The notes: generated by a model not told the origin, from the sequence alone. Counted from the stretch's first letter, positions 8,569 to 17,798 are shown. The stretch: DNA of 64,000 nt from a bacterium (GCA_030430495.1 JAUIKM010000032.1:1-64000), one strand, 5' to 3'. Translations and numbers: made by a program.

Positions 8569-9222
8569 GTGACTTCGTTTGAATTTTGGACACTTTACAC
8601 GACGATTACACTTGCCGCAATTACCGCGATCTACACCATTTTAACATATAGAATCATGTCTCATACAAAGAAGCAGGCTGATGTTATGGCTCTTCAAACG
8701 GAAGCCATGTTAAGACCAATAGTGAATGTCAGAACTCAACATAATATTGATCAATACATCTGCCTTGTGATTGAAAATATCGGAAATTCACCCGCTGAGA
8801 ATCTCAAGTTAACAATAGACAAAGACTACTTCTTCGCTGATTATTTGAATTCAACCCCTGATCCAAGATGGAATCTAAGACGACAAATTCCATTTGTTAA
8901 TATAACGCCCAAATTCGCACCGGGCGAGAGGTTCACCTTCCCTCTGATAGAATTTACCGATACCGTGTACTATAATGACAATATTGAGATTCAGCGCAGC
9001 ACAAACAATCACAAACTTGATCTACAGTATGACCAGAAAGTTAGACCAAGACAGTTTATTGTGTCTGCCGTGTACAACTATGGAGCCAAGTGTTACAAAG
9101 AAGATTTTAATATCAACATTGATACTCAAGCCGGGGGCATAATCTATACAGACCCCATAGCCAAACAAATCAGGAGTTTAAAAGGTACAATGGACGCCAT
9201 CTTGAAAGAACTGAAAAAGTAA
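8569..9222 (+). CDS. AT-rich membrane-anchored hypothetical protein
   Basis: A 217-aa protein starting at a GTG preceded by a strong GGAGG (8558-8562). An N-terminal transmembrane helix (about residues 7-29) is followed by a short basic and Gln-rich linker, then a soluble beta-rich domain (IVNVRTQHNI, LVIENIGNSPAENLKLTID, KFAPGERFTFPL, FIVSAVYNYG). The strand pattern and the NIGNSPA segment are like small membrane-tethered proteins annotated only as hypothetical; no function can be assigned. Base composition is far lower in GC than the neighbours and the codon usage differs (many AAT, ATT, TTA), which suggests horizontal acquisition. It sits alone between the minisatellite and a terminator. 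Confidence 0.75.
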   Translation: MTSFEFWTLYTTITLAAITAIYTILTYRIMSHTKKQADVMALQTEAMLRPIVNVRTQHNIDQYICLVIENIGNSPAENLKLTIDKDYFFADYLNSTPDPRWNLRRQIPFVNITPKFAPGERFTFPLIEFTDTVYYNDNIEIQRSTNNHKLDLQYDQKVRPRQFIVSAVYNYGAKCYKEDFNINIDTQAGGIIYTDPIAKQIRSLKGTMDAILKELKK

Positions 9223-9259
9223 TAACCTATTCCTCTCAGTTTACCTCCAAAAAACAAAA

Positions 9260-9289
9260 ATGGCTGCCCCGCCAAAGCCGGGCAGCCAT
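9260..9289 (-). terminator. Rho-independent terminator for the OmpA-family gene
   Basis: A 10-bp perfect stem (ATGGCTGCCC / GGGCAGCCAT) with a 10-base loop. On the minus strand it is followed by a T-rich run (plus strand aaaaaacaaaaa at 9249-9260). It lies about 30 bases after the stop of the minus-strand OmpA gene and about 38 bases after the plus-strand orphan gene, so it may serve both. Confidence 0.8.
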
Positions 9290-9317
9290 CTTAACGTTAA
9301 GATAATTGGTCTTCACA

Positions 9318-11285
9318 TCAACTGTTCGGAACCATCTCGATCACGACCGTGCGGTTGTAAAAACGACCCTCGGGCAGCGTGTTCGGGTAGAGCGTGCGAG
9401 ATTCGCCCTCGCCGAAGCCGATGGCTTCGTAGGGCACGTTGACGCCGTCCTTGCCGGCCTGGTCCTTCAGGATGTCGCGCACTTCGGCGGCGCGCTGGAC
9501 CGAAAGACGGTAGTTCAGGTCGGAGTTGCCGATCACGTCCGTGAAGCCGTACACCAGCACCTTGTCGTCCGGCTCGATGGCCGTGGCGACGCTTTTGCGC
9601 AGGAAGTTCTCGTACAGCTTGACGGCGTCTTTTTTGCCGTAGGGGAAGACGATCGAATAACGCGTGCCTTTCTGGACGGAGTCGGTGCGCACCACCAGTT
9701 CAAAGTCCTTGCGCGAGCGGATCACTTCGCCGTCCGTTGTGTTGACGATCACTTCGGCCGTGTAGCTGCCTTCGTCCAGATTGGAAATCAGGGACGCGGG
9801 GTTGATGCGCTGGCTGGCGCGGCGGAACGGACCGTAACTCAGGTTGCGTTTTTCACCGGTCACGTTGACGCGCCAGGAGTCGACCTGCACGTCCTCGCCC
9901 AGGTCCAGCACCAGGTCGTTATCGATCGGTTCGCGCATCTCAAGCGCGATTTTCACCGGCTTGAGGATGGCGTCGGAGCCGCCCTGCGACAGGATTTCAA
10001 CGCGGCGGTTTTCGCGCTCGGCCAGGTGGCGGTCTTCCTGCGGCGTACCCGCCGATCCGGAGGGGTTGCTCGGACGCTGCTGCGAGCGCACGGAAATGCG
10101 GCCGCCGTCAATGCCGAACACGTCGGTCAGGTAACTCTTGACGCTGGCGGCCATCGCCGCGCCGTCGTCGGTGTAGTTGCCCGAGCCCACCAGCGTGATT
10201 TTCTCGGCGGGGTCGTTGCGCATGCGCGTGCCGACAATGTTCAGCACGTTGTAATAAGTGTTCAGCTGGCTGCTGGCGCGCTCGGACGACGTCAGGTTGC
10301 CGATGTCGTCTTTGTCCAGCAGCTTGTCTTCGTCGAACTCGTCGGCCTCGCCTTTGTCCAGCAGCGTGTAGCGACTGGGGATCTGCGTCGAAGCGCTGTC
10401 GAAAAACACATTGGGCACGATCGGGAAGTACTCTTCCAGCTCGCGGTAGCGCACCAGGCCGCCCGTCGGTTTGGCCAGCGAAAAGTTCAGCAGCGGGTTG
10501 TCGCCGGTCACTTCCACCAGGTCGGCGGGGCGATCGCCGAAGAGGAACTTGACGCCGGCGCGCACGGAAACCGTGCTCCAGATGTCGTCGATCGAGTTCT
10601 GGTCCAGCGTCGGAAAGCTGGAAGCGCGTTGGTTGACCACCCAGCTGACATCCGCAAAGGGCGAAAGGTAGAGCCAGGTGTCGTCCGCGCGCTCGGACAG
10701 CAGAATGTCGTACCCCACGCCGGCGGAAACACCCAGCACCAGGGTGCTCAAATCGGGAATCTCCGCGCCGGCAATCGCGGGCTGCGCGCTGCCTTCGGGC
10801 GGATTGTAGTCGTATTCGCCGCTCAGATTGATGCCCAGCAGCGGACCCGCGGTAAAGTGCAGGCCCGGTGTGATTTCAGGGTAAAACCGGAACAGCGGCT
10901 CGATGCTCAGGTAGGTGTAGTTGACGTCGTACTCGCCGGCCGGATCCGTCGTCGGATCGTCCACCGTCGCGCTCCGGTCGTCGTAGCTCACGCGCAGCTG
11001 CACGCCCCACAGGGCGTCGGAATTGTATTCCGCCATCAGTCCCACGTAAGGACCGATGCCGGTGCCGTCGTTCACCACCAACGGCACGAACGCCGGAGTT
11101 CCGGGCGAGAGGTCCTGGTAGCCCGGCGCTGAAAAGTTGAAATTCAGGCCGGCGTTGAGGCCGAACTTCCATTCGGGCTGCAGATAGGGGTTCTGGGCCT
11201 GCACCGACGTCATTCCCAAACAAGTGAAAACCATGAGCAGCATAAGCCGCCTTAACGACAATGATGCGCTGTGAAACGATTTCAT
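9318..11285 (-). CDS. outer-membrane beta-barrel protein with two OmpA-like domains
   Basis: A 655-aa protein. It has a signal peptide (hydrophobic core about residues 13-25, cleavage after VQA). An N-terminal beta-barrel follows (about 30-240) with GIGPYVGLMAEY, FRFYPEITPGLHFTAGPLLG and similar strands. The C-terminal third holds two OmpA-like segments: one around TLVGSGNYTDDG...RISVRSQQRPS...ERENRRVEI and one ending VYGFTDVIGNSDLNYRLSVQRAAEVRDIL...GFGEGES...NRTVVIEM. OmpA-like domains bind peptidoglycan and tie the outer membrane to the wall. The ATG at 11285 has AGGAG about 9 bases upstream. A 10-bp inverted repeat lies about 140 bases upstream (11421-11460). Confidence 0.85.
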   Translation of the reverse strand: MKSFHSASLSLRRLMLLMVFTCLGMTSVQAQNPYLQPEWKFGLNAGLNFNFSAPGYQDLSPGTPAFVPLVVNDGTGIGPYVGLMAEYNSDALWGVQLRVSYDDRSATVDDPTTDPAGEYDVNYTYLSIEPLFRFYPEITPGLHFTAGPLLGINLSGEYDYNPPEGSAQPAIAGAEIPDLSTLVLGVSAGVGYDILLSERADDTWLYLSPFADVSWVVNQRASSFPTLDQNSIDDIWSTVSVRAGVKFLFGDRPADLVEVTGDNPLLNFSLAKPTGGLVRYRELEEYFPIVPNVFFDSASTQIPSRYTLLDKGEADEFDEDKLLDKDDIGNLTSSERASSQLNTYYNVLNIVGTRMRNDPAEKITLVGSGNYTDDGAAMAASVKSYLTDVFGIDGGRISVRSQQRPSNPSGSAGTPQEDRHLAERENRRVEILSQGGSDAILKPVKIALEMREPIDNDLVLDLGEDVQVDSWRVNVTGEKRNLSYGPFRRASQRINPASLISNLDEGSYTAEVIVNTTDGEVIRSRKDFELVVRTDSVQKGTRYSIVFPYGKKDAVKLYENFLRKSVATAIEPDDKVLVYGFTDVIGNSDLNYRLSVQRAAEVRDILKDQAGKDGVNVPYEAIGFGEGESRTLYPNTLPEGRFYNRTVVIEMVPNS

Positions 11286-11420
11286 CCGGAAGACTCCTGG
11301 AAATTCAGAAAGCAATACAACAAAGGGATGGAACGCGGCCGCACGGATACGTCGGCGGAATGGGTGTGAATGTATTGGACAGTATCGGAAATACGGGGCA
11401 CGCACCTTCCTTCTTGTCAT

Positions 11421-11460
11421 CGACGGAACGGATAAAGTGTGTGGGCTATTCGTTCCGTCG
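11421..11460. promoter_or_regulatory. perfect 10-bp inverted repeat upstream of the OmpA-family gene
   Basis: CGACGGAACG at 11421-11430 and CGTTCCGTCG at 11451-11460 are exact reverse complements separated by 20 bases. The element lies between the starts-side of the OmpA gene and the end of the aspartase gene, with no T-tract beside it. It could be a dyad operator with half-sites three helical turns apart, or a stem-loop in the OmpA 5' leader or aspartase 3' end. The choice cannot be made from sequence alone. Confidence 0.5.
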
Positions 11461-11509
11461 GTGCAAAAATACGCAATTTTGGTCAGTGGGCCGGAGCAAT
11501 TTCGTCCGC

Positions 11510-13381
11510 TCAGGATCTGCGCGCCTGCGGCGTGGTCATGTTGAGCGGATCCAGCAGGTTGTCCAGCTCTTCCTTTGATAGCAGGCCTTTCTCCAGCACC
11601 AGTTCGTAGATGCCTCGATTTTTTTCCAGCGCTTCCTTGGCCAGGGCCGACGACTGCTCGTAGCCGAGTACCGGATTGAGCGCCGTTACCAGCCCCGTGC
11701 TGTTGCGCACGTAGTCCATGCAGATCTCTTCGTTGGCCGTAATGCCCTTGATGCAGCGATGCGTCAACGTGTTCATGCCGTTTTTGAGCATTTCGATCGA
11801 CTCAAAAATACTGGCGCCGATTACCGGCAACATGACATTCAACTGCAACTGGCCCGCTTCGGACGCCATGGTGACCGCCAGGTTGTTGCCGATCACTTTG
11901 AAGGCGATCTGATTCACCACTTCGGGAATCACCGGATTGACTTTGCCGGGCATGATCGACGAACCCGGCTGTAGTTTGGGCAGGTTGATTTCGTTGAGTC
12001 CCGCGCGCGGACCCGAAGACAGAAGACGCAGGTCATTACTGATTTTGGACAGTTTTGTGGCCAGGTGTTTCAGCGTCGAGGAGTACATCACAAAGCCGCT
12101 CGTGTCCTGCGTCGCTTCGATCAGGTTGCGCGAGCGCCGCACCTCTATGCCGCTGATCTTGCGCAGGTATTCGATCGCCTTGCCCGTAAATCCTTCCGGC
12201 GCGTTCAGGCCCGTGCCGATCGCCGTGCCGCCCAGGTTGACCGGCAGCAGCGTGTCGGCATTCATGTTCAGGTGGCTGATCTCATCTTCCAGCGTTACCG
12301 CATAGGCCTCAAATTCCTGCCCCAGCGTCATCGGCACCGCGTCCTGCAGCTGCGTCCTGCCCAGTTTCAGGACGCCCGAAAACTCCTCGCCCTTGGCGCG
12401 GAATGCCGAGATCAGACGTTGCAGCGAGCGCACCAGTTCGCGGTTGCCGTAGATGACCGCCACCTTGAGCGCCGTCGGAATTGCGTCGTTGGTCGACTGC
12501 GAGCGGTTGACGTGGTTGAGCGGGTGGCAGTGGTCGTAGTCGCCGCGCTGTTTGCCCATCAGCTCCAGCGCGCGGTTGGCCAGCACCTCGTTGACGTTCA
12601 TGTTGATCGACGTGCCCGCGCCGCCCTGAATCACATCCAGAATAAACTGGTGGTGCAGCTTGCCGTAAATCACTTCCTGGCCGGCGCTCCAGATCGCGTC
12701 CGCCACTTCCTCGCTGAGCAGCCCCAGGTCGCCGTTGGCGCGCGCCGCGGCCATCTTCACCATCGCCAGTGCGTCGATCAGACGCGGGTAATGTGAGAGC
12801 GGCACGCCCGTGATGTGAAAGTTTTCCATTCCGCGCATGGTCTGGATGCCGTAATAGGCCTCCCAGGGCACCTGGCGCTCGCCCAGCAGGTCGTGCTCAA
12901 GTCGCGTTTTTCCGGAAACGTATTGCGCGGCTTCGCGCACGAGGTTGGAGGTGGTCTCCTGCATGCGGCGCGCTATCACCTGGATCAGACGCGGCATCAT
13001 GCGCAGCTGGACATTGCTGTATTCGCGGCAGAGTTGCTCAAAACGCGGGCGGTCCATCCAGCCGACGGTGACGTGGTCGACTGCGCGGGCCGAGGTGGCG
13101 TGCGGCGAGTCGTCGAACAGCGCGCCTTCGCCCAGGAAGTCGCCCGGACCGAAGGTGACGATGCTCTCGTTGCCGCCGAAAGTATCGTCCTTCGTCAGCT
13201 CAATGCGCCCCTCAATAATCGCCATAAAGCGCAGGCGCGGCTCGTTTTCGCGGAACAGATACGTGCCTTCCGGCGCCGTTTCGATGTTCATCGCGATTGC
13301 AATTTGTGAGTGTTCTTCTCTGCTCAGATCCTGAAATAATTCAATCGTCCCAATGATGTCAACGAGTCGGGATCCCGGCAT
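11510..13381 (-). CDS. aspA: aspartate ammonia-lyase with N-terminal cyclic-nucleotide-binding domain
   Basis: A 623-aa protein. Residues 10-125 are a cyclic-nucleotide-binding-like domain (LFRENEP..., FGPGDFLGEGALFDDSPHATS). Residues 155-620 are an aspartase/fumarase-superfamily enzyme: GGAGTSINMN (253-262), HVNRSQSTND and the catalytic loop GSSIMPGKVNP (473-483). The lyase half converts L-aspartate to fumarate and ammonia and is full length. The phosphate-binding cassette of the sensor domain lacks the usual Arg after Pro (SPHATS instead of PRxA[S/T]), so it may not bind cAMP in the classical manner. The ATG at 13381 was chosen over a TTG seven codons upstream because GGTGGAG sits about 7 bases before it. 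It is monocistronic. Confidence 0.9.
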   Translation of the reverse strand: MPGSRLVDIIGTIELFQDLSREEHSQIAIAMNIETAPEGTYLFRENEPRLRFMAIIEGRIELTKDDTFGGNESIVTFGPGDFLGEGALFDDSPHATSARAVDHVTVGWMDRPRFEQLCREYSNVQLRMMPRLIQVIARRMQETTSNLVREAAQYVSGKTRLEHDLLGERQVPWEAYYGIQTMRGMENFHITGVPLSHYPRLIDALAMVKMAAARANGDLGLLSEEVADAIWSAGQEVIYGKLHHQFILDVIQGGAGTSINMNVNEVLANRALELMGKQRGDYDHCHPLNHVNRSQSTNDAIPTALKVAVIYGNRELVRSLQRLISAFRAKGEEFSGVLKLGRTQLQDAVPMTLGQEFEAYAVTLEDEISHLNMNADTLLPVNLGGTAIGTGLNAPEGFTGKAIEYLRKISGIEVRRSRNLIEATQDTSGFVMYSSTLKHLATKLSKISNDLRLLSSGPRAGLNEINLPKLQPGSSIMPGKVNPVIPEVVNQIAFKVIGNNLAVTMASEAGQLQLNVMLPVIGASIFESIEMLKNGMNTLTHRCIKGITANEEICMDYVRNSTGLVTALNPVLGYEQSSALAKEALEKNRGIYELVLEKGLLSKEELDNLLDPLNMTTPQARRS

Positions 13382-14238
13382 AAATGCTCCACCTGCTGTC
13401 AAATTCCAGTCAATCCAGCCGAATTAGCGCTCGGCGTCACCTGCAATTTAATATCATTCGACGCGGCCGCTGCATCCCGCCAAAAAAACTTCAGCGCAAA
13501 CGCCCGGCAGGCGGGGGCTCCGCACAAAAAAAACAGGTGGAAAAAACGGAAGCGCCGCAAGCTGGTATCCTTCCGACGCTTCCAATCTGCGGATTCATCA
13601 TCCGACTCGAAGGCATGACACAGTCCAGACAAACACTCAGCCGGGTAGTCTTGAAGAGCCTACACGACGGGGGCGTACACTCGGTCGTGAACACCCCCGC
13701 CTCCACGTCACTCACTTCATCTCAACAATTCGGGCCGGGCGGCTTTAACATCTGCGTTGCGGCGATGCAGTGTACGACCTGGACGCCTGCCGCCGACTGT
13801 ACCCGAATCAAAAACTCAAAGCCAAAGATCACGTGCCGGATTCCTGCGGAGAAGGCCGGCTGCGCGCCGCCGGTGAAGTCCCGCATCTGTTTAATATCTG
13901 TTTAACGTTCGAGCTTCACCTCGGGCCGGAGCCGCCTGAGCGAGGTTTTGATTCTTCCGGCATTTCCTTTCTCGCTCACTGGCAAACTAGCACTTTTAAC
14001 AAGCGCAGTTTATGACCTGTGTCAGTATTCATGCTGTTTCTTGTCATGATGCATCAATTTTCTCAGGCGGGCGCTTAAACAGCTTGACATGTCCCGTTGT
14101 GGCGCGGGCGGCTCATTTTCAATGGCCGCTTTTAAACCGCTTTTGTTCGTCGGCGGGAGTCGGGTTTTGCGTTGTTAAGTCCGTGTTCAACGCGACAGTA
14201 TCAGGAGGAACATCGGTGCCGAACGCGTGAACGGCGCG
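13382..14238. other. 857-bp intergenic region without a supportable gene
   Basis: Upstream of the aspartase gene and downstream of the rRNA-modification gene. Several overlapping open frames exist, but none has a ribosome-binding site, a signal peptide or family-like sequence. It holds short A-runs and a G/C-rich dyad near 13670-13700 (gggggcgtacac ... gaacaccccc). Part of it may be a decayed gene, but I cannot identify one. Confidence 0.4.
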
Positions 14239-15852
14239 TCATTCCACTTGCAGCCAGAGCGTTTTCAGATAAGCCGGTTCGCTGCGTGTAATCGGGAAGT
14301 CGGGCGGCTGCGGCTGGTAGTGCTCGCGCTGAATGTTGCGGCCCGCCGAGTTTACGCCGCCCTGCACCGCATGCACAAAATCCGCCGCGCGCCATTTGGC
14401 GGCATTGCTGCTCGCCAACAGCACGCCGCCGGGATTGAGTACCGCCAGCGCCTGTTCAACGAGCTGTCCCATGTCCCGCGCCGCGCGGAAAACGCCGCGT
14501 TTGGAGCGCGAAAAAGTCGGCGGATCGAGTATCACGGCATCGAAGCGGCGGCCGCGCCGCCCGAACATGCGCAGCCAGTCAAAGACATCGCCGTAGAGGA
14601 ATTCGTGCCCTTCCGTCGCCAGGCCGTTCAACGCAAAATTGGCGCGGCCCCAGTCCAGGTATTTGCGCGAAAGGTCGAGCGACACCGTCTGCGCGCCGGC
14701 CAGCGCCCCACAGACGGAAAAAGCGCAGGTGTAGGCAAACGCATTCAGCAGAGTCGGCTCCGGGTTTCCGGCCGCAAACAGCTGAAAATCCGGCGCGATG
14801 TATCCGCTCAGCACGCGGCGACGGTTGTCGCGCTGATCGCCGAAGATTCCGACCGAATATCCCTCGTCAAAGCGCAGCTCGTAGCGGACGCCGTTTTCAC
14901 GGACCACCGTCGCAGTGGATTCAGCTGCGCCATGGCGCAGCTGCGGCGAACTGTCGCGTTTTTTGGCTTCACCCGGCTGCAGGCGCAATTCCTTGACGTA
15001 GATGGTTTTGACGTCCGTCTCTTGCCGGCTGAGCCGCTGCAGCGCCGCGGCGGTTTCTTCTTCGCCCGCGGCGGACTGAATCACGATGCGGTCGCCGTGC
15101 ATATCGGCATAGATGCCGGGTGTGCCGTCGGCCGCGCCGTGCAGCAGACGCCAACTGTCCGTCAGGGCGGGCGCTATGACGGCCGCACGGCGATCCGCCG
15201 CGCGTGCGTCAAAGTCGGCCGCGGCGTTGAAGGTCAACTCGCGCCCGTCCGCCGGATGGCGAAATTTCAGTGTCTCGGCGTGCAGGTACAACCTGCCTGT
15301 CGACCCGCTTGTGTCGCCGTAGAGGTCGTCGCCCAGCACTGCAATACCGGCCGCCGCCGCGTGGATGCGCACCTGATGCGTGCGACCCGTCAGCGGAAAA
15401 GCCAGGTACTCGCAGGTCTGTCTCTTTTGTCCGGCAAATTCAAAGCGCGTGGCGGCGGGACGTGATGCGCCGCCCTGCACGCGCAGGGGCGCGTCGACGG
15501 TAAATGACGTCTCGGCATGCGGACCTCTGCTGCGCAGGCGATAGGTTTTGGCGACGCCGCGCGAAGCAAATTGTTCCGTGAGCGATTGATTGGCGCGTCG
15601 ACTCTTGCCGAAAACCAGCACACCCGAAGTCTGTTTGTCGAGGCGGTGAATGATGGCCAGGCCGGCCCAGCGCGGTTGTCGATTGCGCAGCCAGTCGTAG
15701 ATGCCTTCGCCGGCGTGCGGCGCGGCGGCGTGGGTATTCCAGTCGCACGGTTTATTGACGACCAGAATGTCGTCGTCTTCAAAGAGGACCAGAGAATCGC
15801 CCTGGTCGTTGCTGAGGTCGGGCTGGGCGGCGAAGCGCGCGTCTTTCTGCAT
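14239..15852 (-). CDS. RluA-type pseudouridine synthase fused to RlmI/RlmK-type rRNA methyltransferase
   Basis: A 537-aa two-enzyme protein. Residues 20-215 are an RluA pseudouridine synthase: VNKPCDWNTH, the catalytic loop HRLDKQTSG (Asp72) and LTGRTHQVRIHAA. Residues about 230-535 are a class I methyltransferase of the RlmI/RlmK m5C type: GTPGIYAD, YSVGIFGDQRDNR, a SAM fold with SLDLSRKYLDWGRANFALNG, and the motif DPPTFSRSK (from 443). The protein would isomerise a uridine and methylate a base, most likely in 23S rRNA, from one polypeptide. No S4 domain is visible. The start at 15852 is the only in-frame ATG giving a full RluA domain. Confidence 0.88.
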   Translation of the reverse strand: MQKDARFAAQPDLSNDQGDSLVLFEDDDILVVNKPCDWNTHAAAPHAGEGIYDWLRNRQPRWAGLAIIHRLDKQTSGVLVFGKSRRANQSLTEQFASRGVAKTYRLRSRGPHAETSFTVDAPLRVQGGASRPAATRFEFAGQKRQTCEYLAFPLTGRTHQVRIHAAAAGIAVLGDDLYGDTSGSTGRLYLHAETLKFRHPADGRELTFNAAADFDARAADRRAAVIAPALTDSWRLLHGAADGTPGIYADMHGDRIVIQSAAGEEETAAALQRLSRQETDVKTIYVKELRLQPGEAKKRDSSPQLRHGAAESTATVVRENGVRYELRFDEGYSVGIFGDQRDNRRRVLSGYIAPDFQLFAAGNPEPTLLNAFAYTCAFSVCGALAGAQTVSLDLSRKYLDWGRANFALNGLATEGHEFLYGDVFDWLRMFGRRGRRFDAVILDPPTFSRSKRGVFRAARDMGQLVEQALAVLNPGGVLLASSNAAKWRAADFVHAVQGGVNSAGRNIQREHYQPQPPDFPITRSEPAYLKTLWLQVE

Positions 15853-16016
15853 CCGCCAAATTAGAGAGATCCGCCACGGCGTGCAAACGGCTTTGTTCGC
15901 CCGGACGGCGGCATACGCCGCTCGGGTTTGCCCGGTGTTGCCGGGCGTCGTAGCTTTGCGGCGATTACTGGAAAAACCGCTGTGGGCGGTGGAAAATATC
16001 GACAGACCAAAGCAGC

Positions 16017-17030
16017 ATGAAAATCAGCATTCTCGACCAATCGCCCGTCACGGCCGCGAGCTCGCCGCGCGAAGCCGTGCAGCAGACGCTTGACCTGGCC
16101 GTCGCGGCCGACAAACTTGGCTACCATCGGTTCTGGGTCTCCGAGCATCACAATTCGATGAGTTTTGCCTCCGCCAGTCCGGAAATCATGCTGACGCGCA
16201 TCGCGGGCATGACCGAGCGCATTCGCGTGGGCAGCGGCGGCGTCCTGCTCGGGCACTACAGCCCGCTCAAGATCGCCGAGCAATTTCGCCTGCTGGAGTG
16301 TTTTTACCCCGGTCGCATCGACCTCGGGCTCGGCCGCGCCAGCGGCGCGGACAAACTGGCGACGAGCGCGCTGCACAACGGCGGGGAACTGCGCGACGGC
16401 GGATTTGAACGAGTCGCCGAACTGCGCCGTCTGCTGAGCGCCGCGCCGCGGAAGGACAGTAGTTACAACGCCGTGCACGCCTCACCCATGGTGGAATCGC
16501 AGCCGGAAATCTGGATACTCGGCACCAGCCCGGCCAGCGCGCAGTACGCCGCTGAAAACGGTCTGCCCTACGCTTTCGGCGCCTTTATCAATCACGAGCA
16601 CCTCGTTCCGGCGCTGGAGACCTATCACCGGAACTTCCGGCCGTCGGCCGTGCGGCAGAAACCCTATGTCAATCTGGCGGTGTTCGCCGTGGCCTGCGAC
16701 AGCGAGGAGCGCGCGCGCCAGGTGATCAAAAGCTCCGAGCTGTGGGTGGTCAACAGTTTCCTGCACAAGCAGAATGTGGTCTTCCCCTCGATGGCCGAGG
16801 CGGCGGCGCATTCTTACACGCCCAACGAGGAACTCGTCCTGCAGTTCCGTCGCCGGGCCGCCGTTTACGGCTCGGTGGACAAGGTCGCATCCACGCTGCG
16901 GAATATGACGGCAAACCTGATGGCGGACGAACTGACAATCATTACGATTACGGAGCAGTTTCAGGATCGCCTGCGCTCCTATGAACTGCTGGCCGAGGCG
17001 CTGATTGAACGCGAGGCCGCAAACACCTGA
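16017..17030 (+). CDS. LLM-class flavin-dependent oxidoreductase (luciferase-like monooxygenase)
   Basis: A 337-aa protein that starts directly with the family N-terminus (MKISILDQSPV) and contains GYHRFWVSEHHNS, RIRVGSGGVLLGHYSPLKIAEQ and FYPGRIDLGLGRASG. The subgroup is the one often called MsnO8 family. Such enzymes use reduced flavin and O2 on small organic substrates; the substrate is not predictable. It lies just upstream of a TetR regulator on the same strand, with two operator-like palindromes between them, and may be under the same control. Confidence 0.88.
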   Translation: MKISILDQSPVTAASSPREAVQQTLDLAVAADKLGYHRFWVSEHHNSMSFASASPEIMLTRIAGMTERIRVGSGGVLLGHYSPLKIAEQFRLLECFYPGRIDLGLGRASGADKLATSALHNGGELRDGGFERVAELRRLLSAAPRKDSSYNAVHASPMVESQPEIWILGTSPASAQYAAENGLPYAFGAFINHEHLVPALETYHRNFRPSAVRQKPYVNLAVFAVACDSEERARQVIKSSELWVVNSFLHKQNVVFPSMAEAAAHSYTPNEELVLQFRRRAAVYGSVDKVASTLRNMTANLMADELTIITITEQFQDRLRSYELLAEALIEREAANT

Positions 17031-17136
17031 GTTTGTCGTGCAGCGCACAACGAGCTTCCGCGAGGCAGCCAGGTGAAATCGGTGTCCTTTTGGACGCAGT
17101 GCGATTATGGTTCCAGTCTGACGATTCTTTCACCCC

Positions 17137-17153
17137 GCATACAATATGTATGC
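17137..17153. promoter_or_regulatory. 17-bp palindromic operator candidate 1 (TetR promoter region)
   Basis: GCATACAATATGTATGC is a perfect palindrome with 7-bp arms around a 3-base centre. It fits the local consensus rCAyACAnnnTGTATGy and lies 74 bases upstream of the tetR start, the usual place for an autoregulatory TetR operator. Its centre is 34 bases from that of the second site. Confidence 0.65.
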
Positions 17154-17170
17154 CGACCCGACGGCACAAT

Positions 17171-17187
17171 ACACACATGCTGTATGC
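17171..17187. promoter_or_regulatory. 17-bp operator candidate 2 (TetR promoter region)
   Basis: ACACACATGCTGTATGC matches rCAyACAnnnTGTATGy. It ends 24 bases before the tetR ATG at 17211. It overlaps the alternative ATG at 17184, which favours 17211 as the true start. Confidence 0.55.
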
Positions 17188-17210
17188 AGCCGGGGGATGA
17201 TACGCGCGCA

Positions 17211-17798
17211 ATGAAAAAGAGTGAACAAACAGAAGCCACAACAGCAAAACTGCGCGCCGTCGGCCGCGCGCTCTTTGCCGAACGCGGATTTGCCGGCGTG
17301 CCGGCAGAGGAAATCGTGCGCGCCGCCGGAGTGACACGCGGTGCGCTCTACCACCATTTCAACGGTAAAAACGGTCTGTTTGAAGCGATCACCATCGACG
17401 CCCTGAATGAAATCCAGGCGCTGATCATGACTGCCGTACGGCGACACGAAGACGCCTGGGTGGGATTTGTAGCGGGCTGCATGGCTTTTCTCGAAGCAAT
17501 CAGCCGCCCCGGGTTGCAGCGCATCGTTGTAGTCGAAGCGCCTGCGGTGCTCGGCATTGAGCGCCGGCGCAGCCTGGACGATGCACTCAGCGACTGGTTT
17601 CTGCGCGACAGCGTGGAGGAACTTATCGACGAAGGCCTGATGATCAGCCACTCCGCCGGCGCGGTCACCAACCTGCTTACCGGGGCCATGAACGAAGCCG
17701 CTCTCTGGATTGCGGGCCAGCCCGACCGCACCCAGGCGCTGATCCAGTCCAAAGACGCGCTGCATTCGATTCTGGCCGGGCTGCGCGACGACGCGTGA
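17211..17798 (+). CDS. TetR/AcrR family transcriptional regulator
   Basis: A 195-aa protein. Residues 8-54 form the TetR DNA-binding domain: RAVGRALFAERGFAGVPAEE, IVRAAGVTRGALYHHFNGK and LFEAI. The C-terminal helices form the ligand and dimer domain (about 60-195), with the YVS/TetR_C-like segment FVAGCMAFLEAISRPGLQRIV. The ligand is unknown. Two palindromes of one consensus lie directly upstream and further close matches lie within the next 4 kb, so it probably represses itself and the outer-membrane protein cluster that follows (inference). Confidence 0.88.
   Translation: MKKSEQTEATTAKLRAVGRALFAERGFAGVPAEEIVRAAGVTRGALYHHFNGKNGLFEAITIDALNEIQALIMTAVRRHEDAWVGFVAGCMAFLEAISRPGLQRIVVVEAPAVLGIERRRSLDDALSDWFLRDSVEELIDEGLMISHSAGAVTNLLTGAMNEAALWIAGQPDRTQALIQSKDALHSILAGLRDDA

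Noticed and set aside
9306..11132. A 608-codon plus-strand open frame opposite the OmpA gene
   Set aside because: The minus-strand protein has a signal peptide, OmpA domains, a ribosome-binding site and a terminator; the plus frame is a shadow produced by GC-rich third positions.
13384..13905. A 173-codon frame upstream of the aspartase gene
   Set aside because: Low-complexity Ser/Arg/Lys composition, no ribosome-binding site, no recognisable domain.
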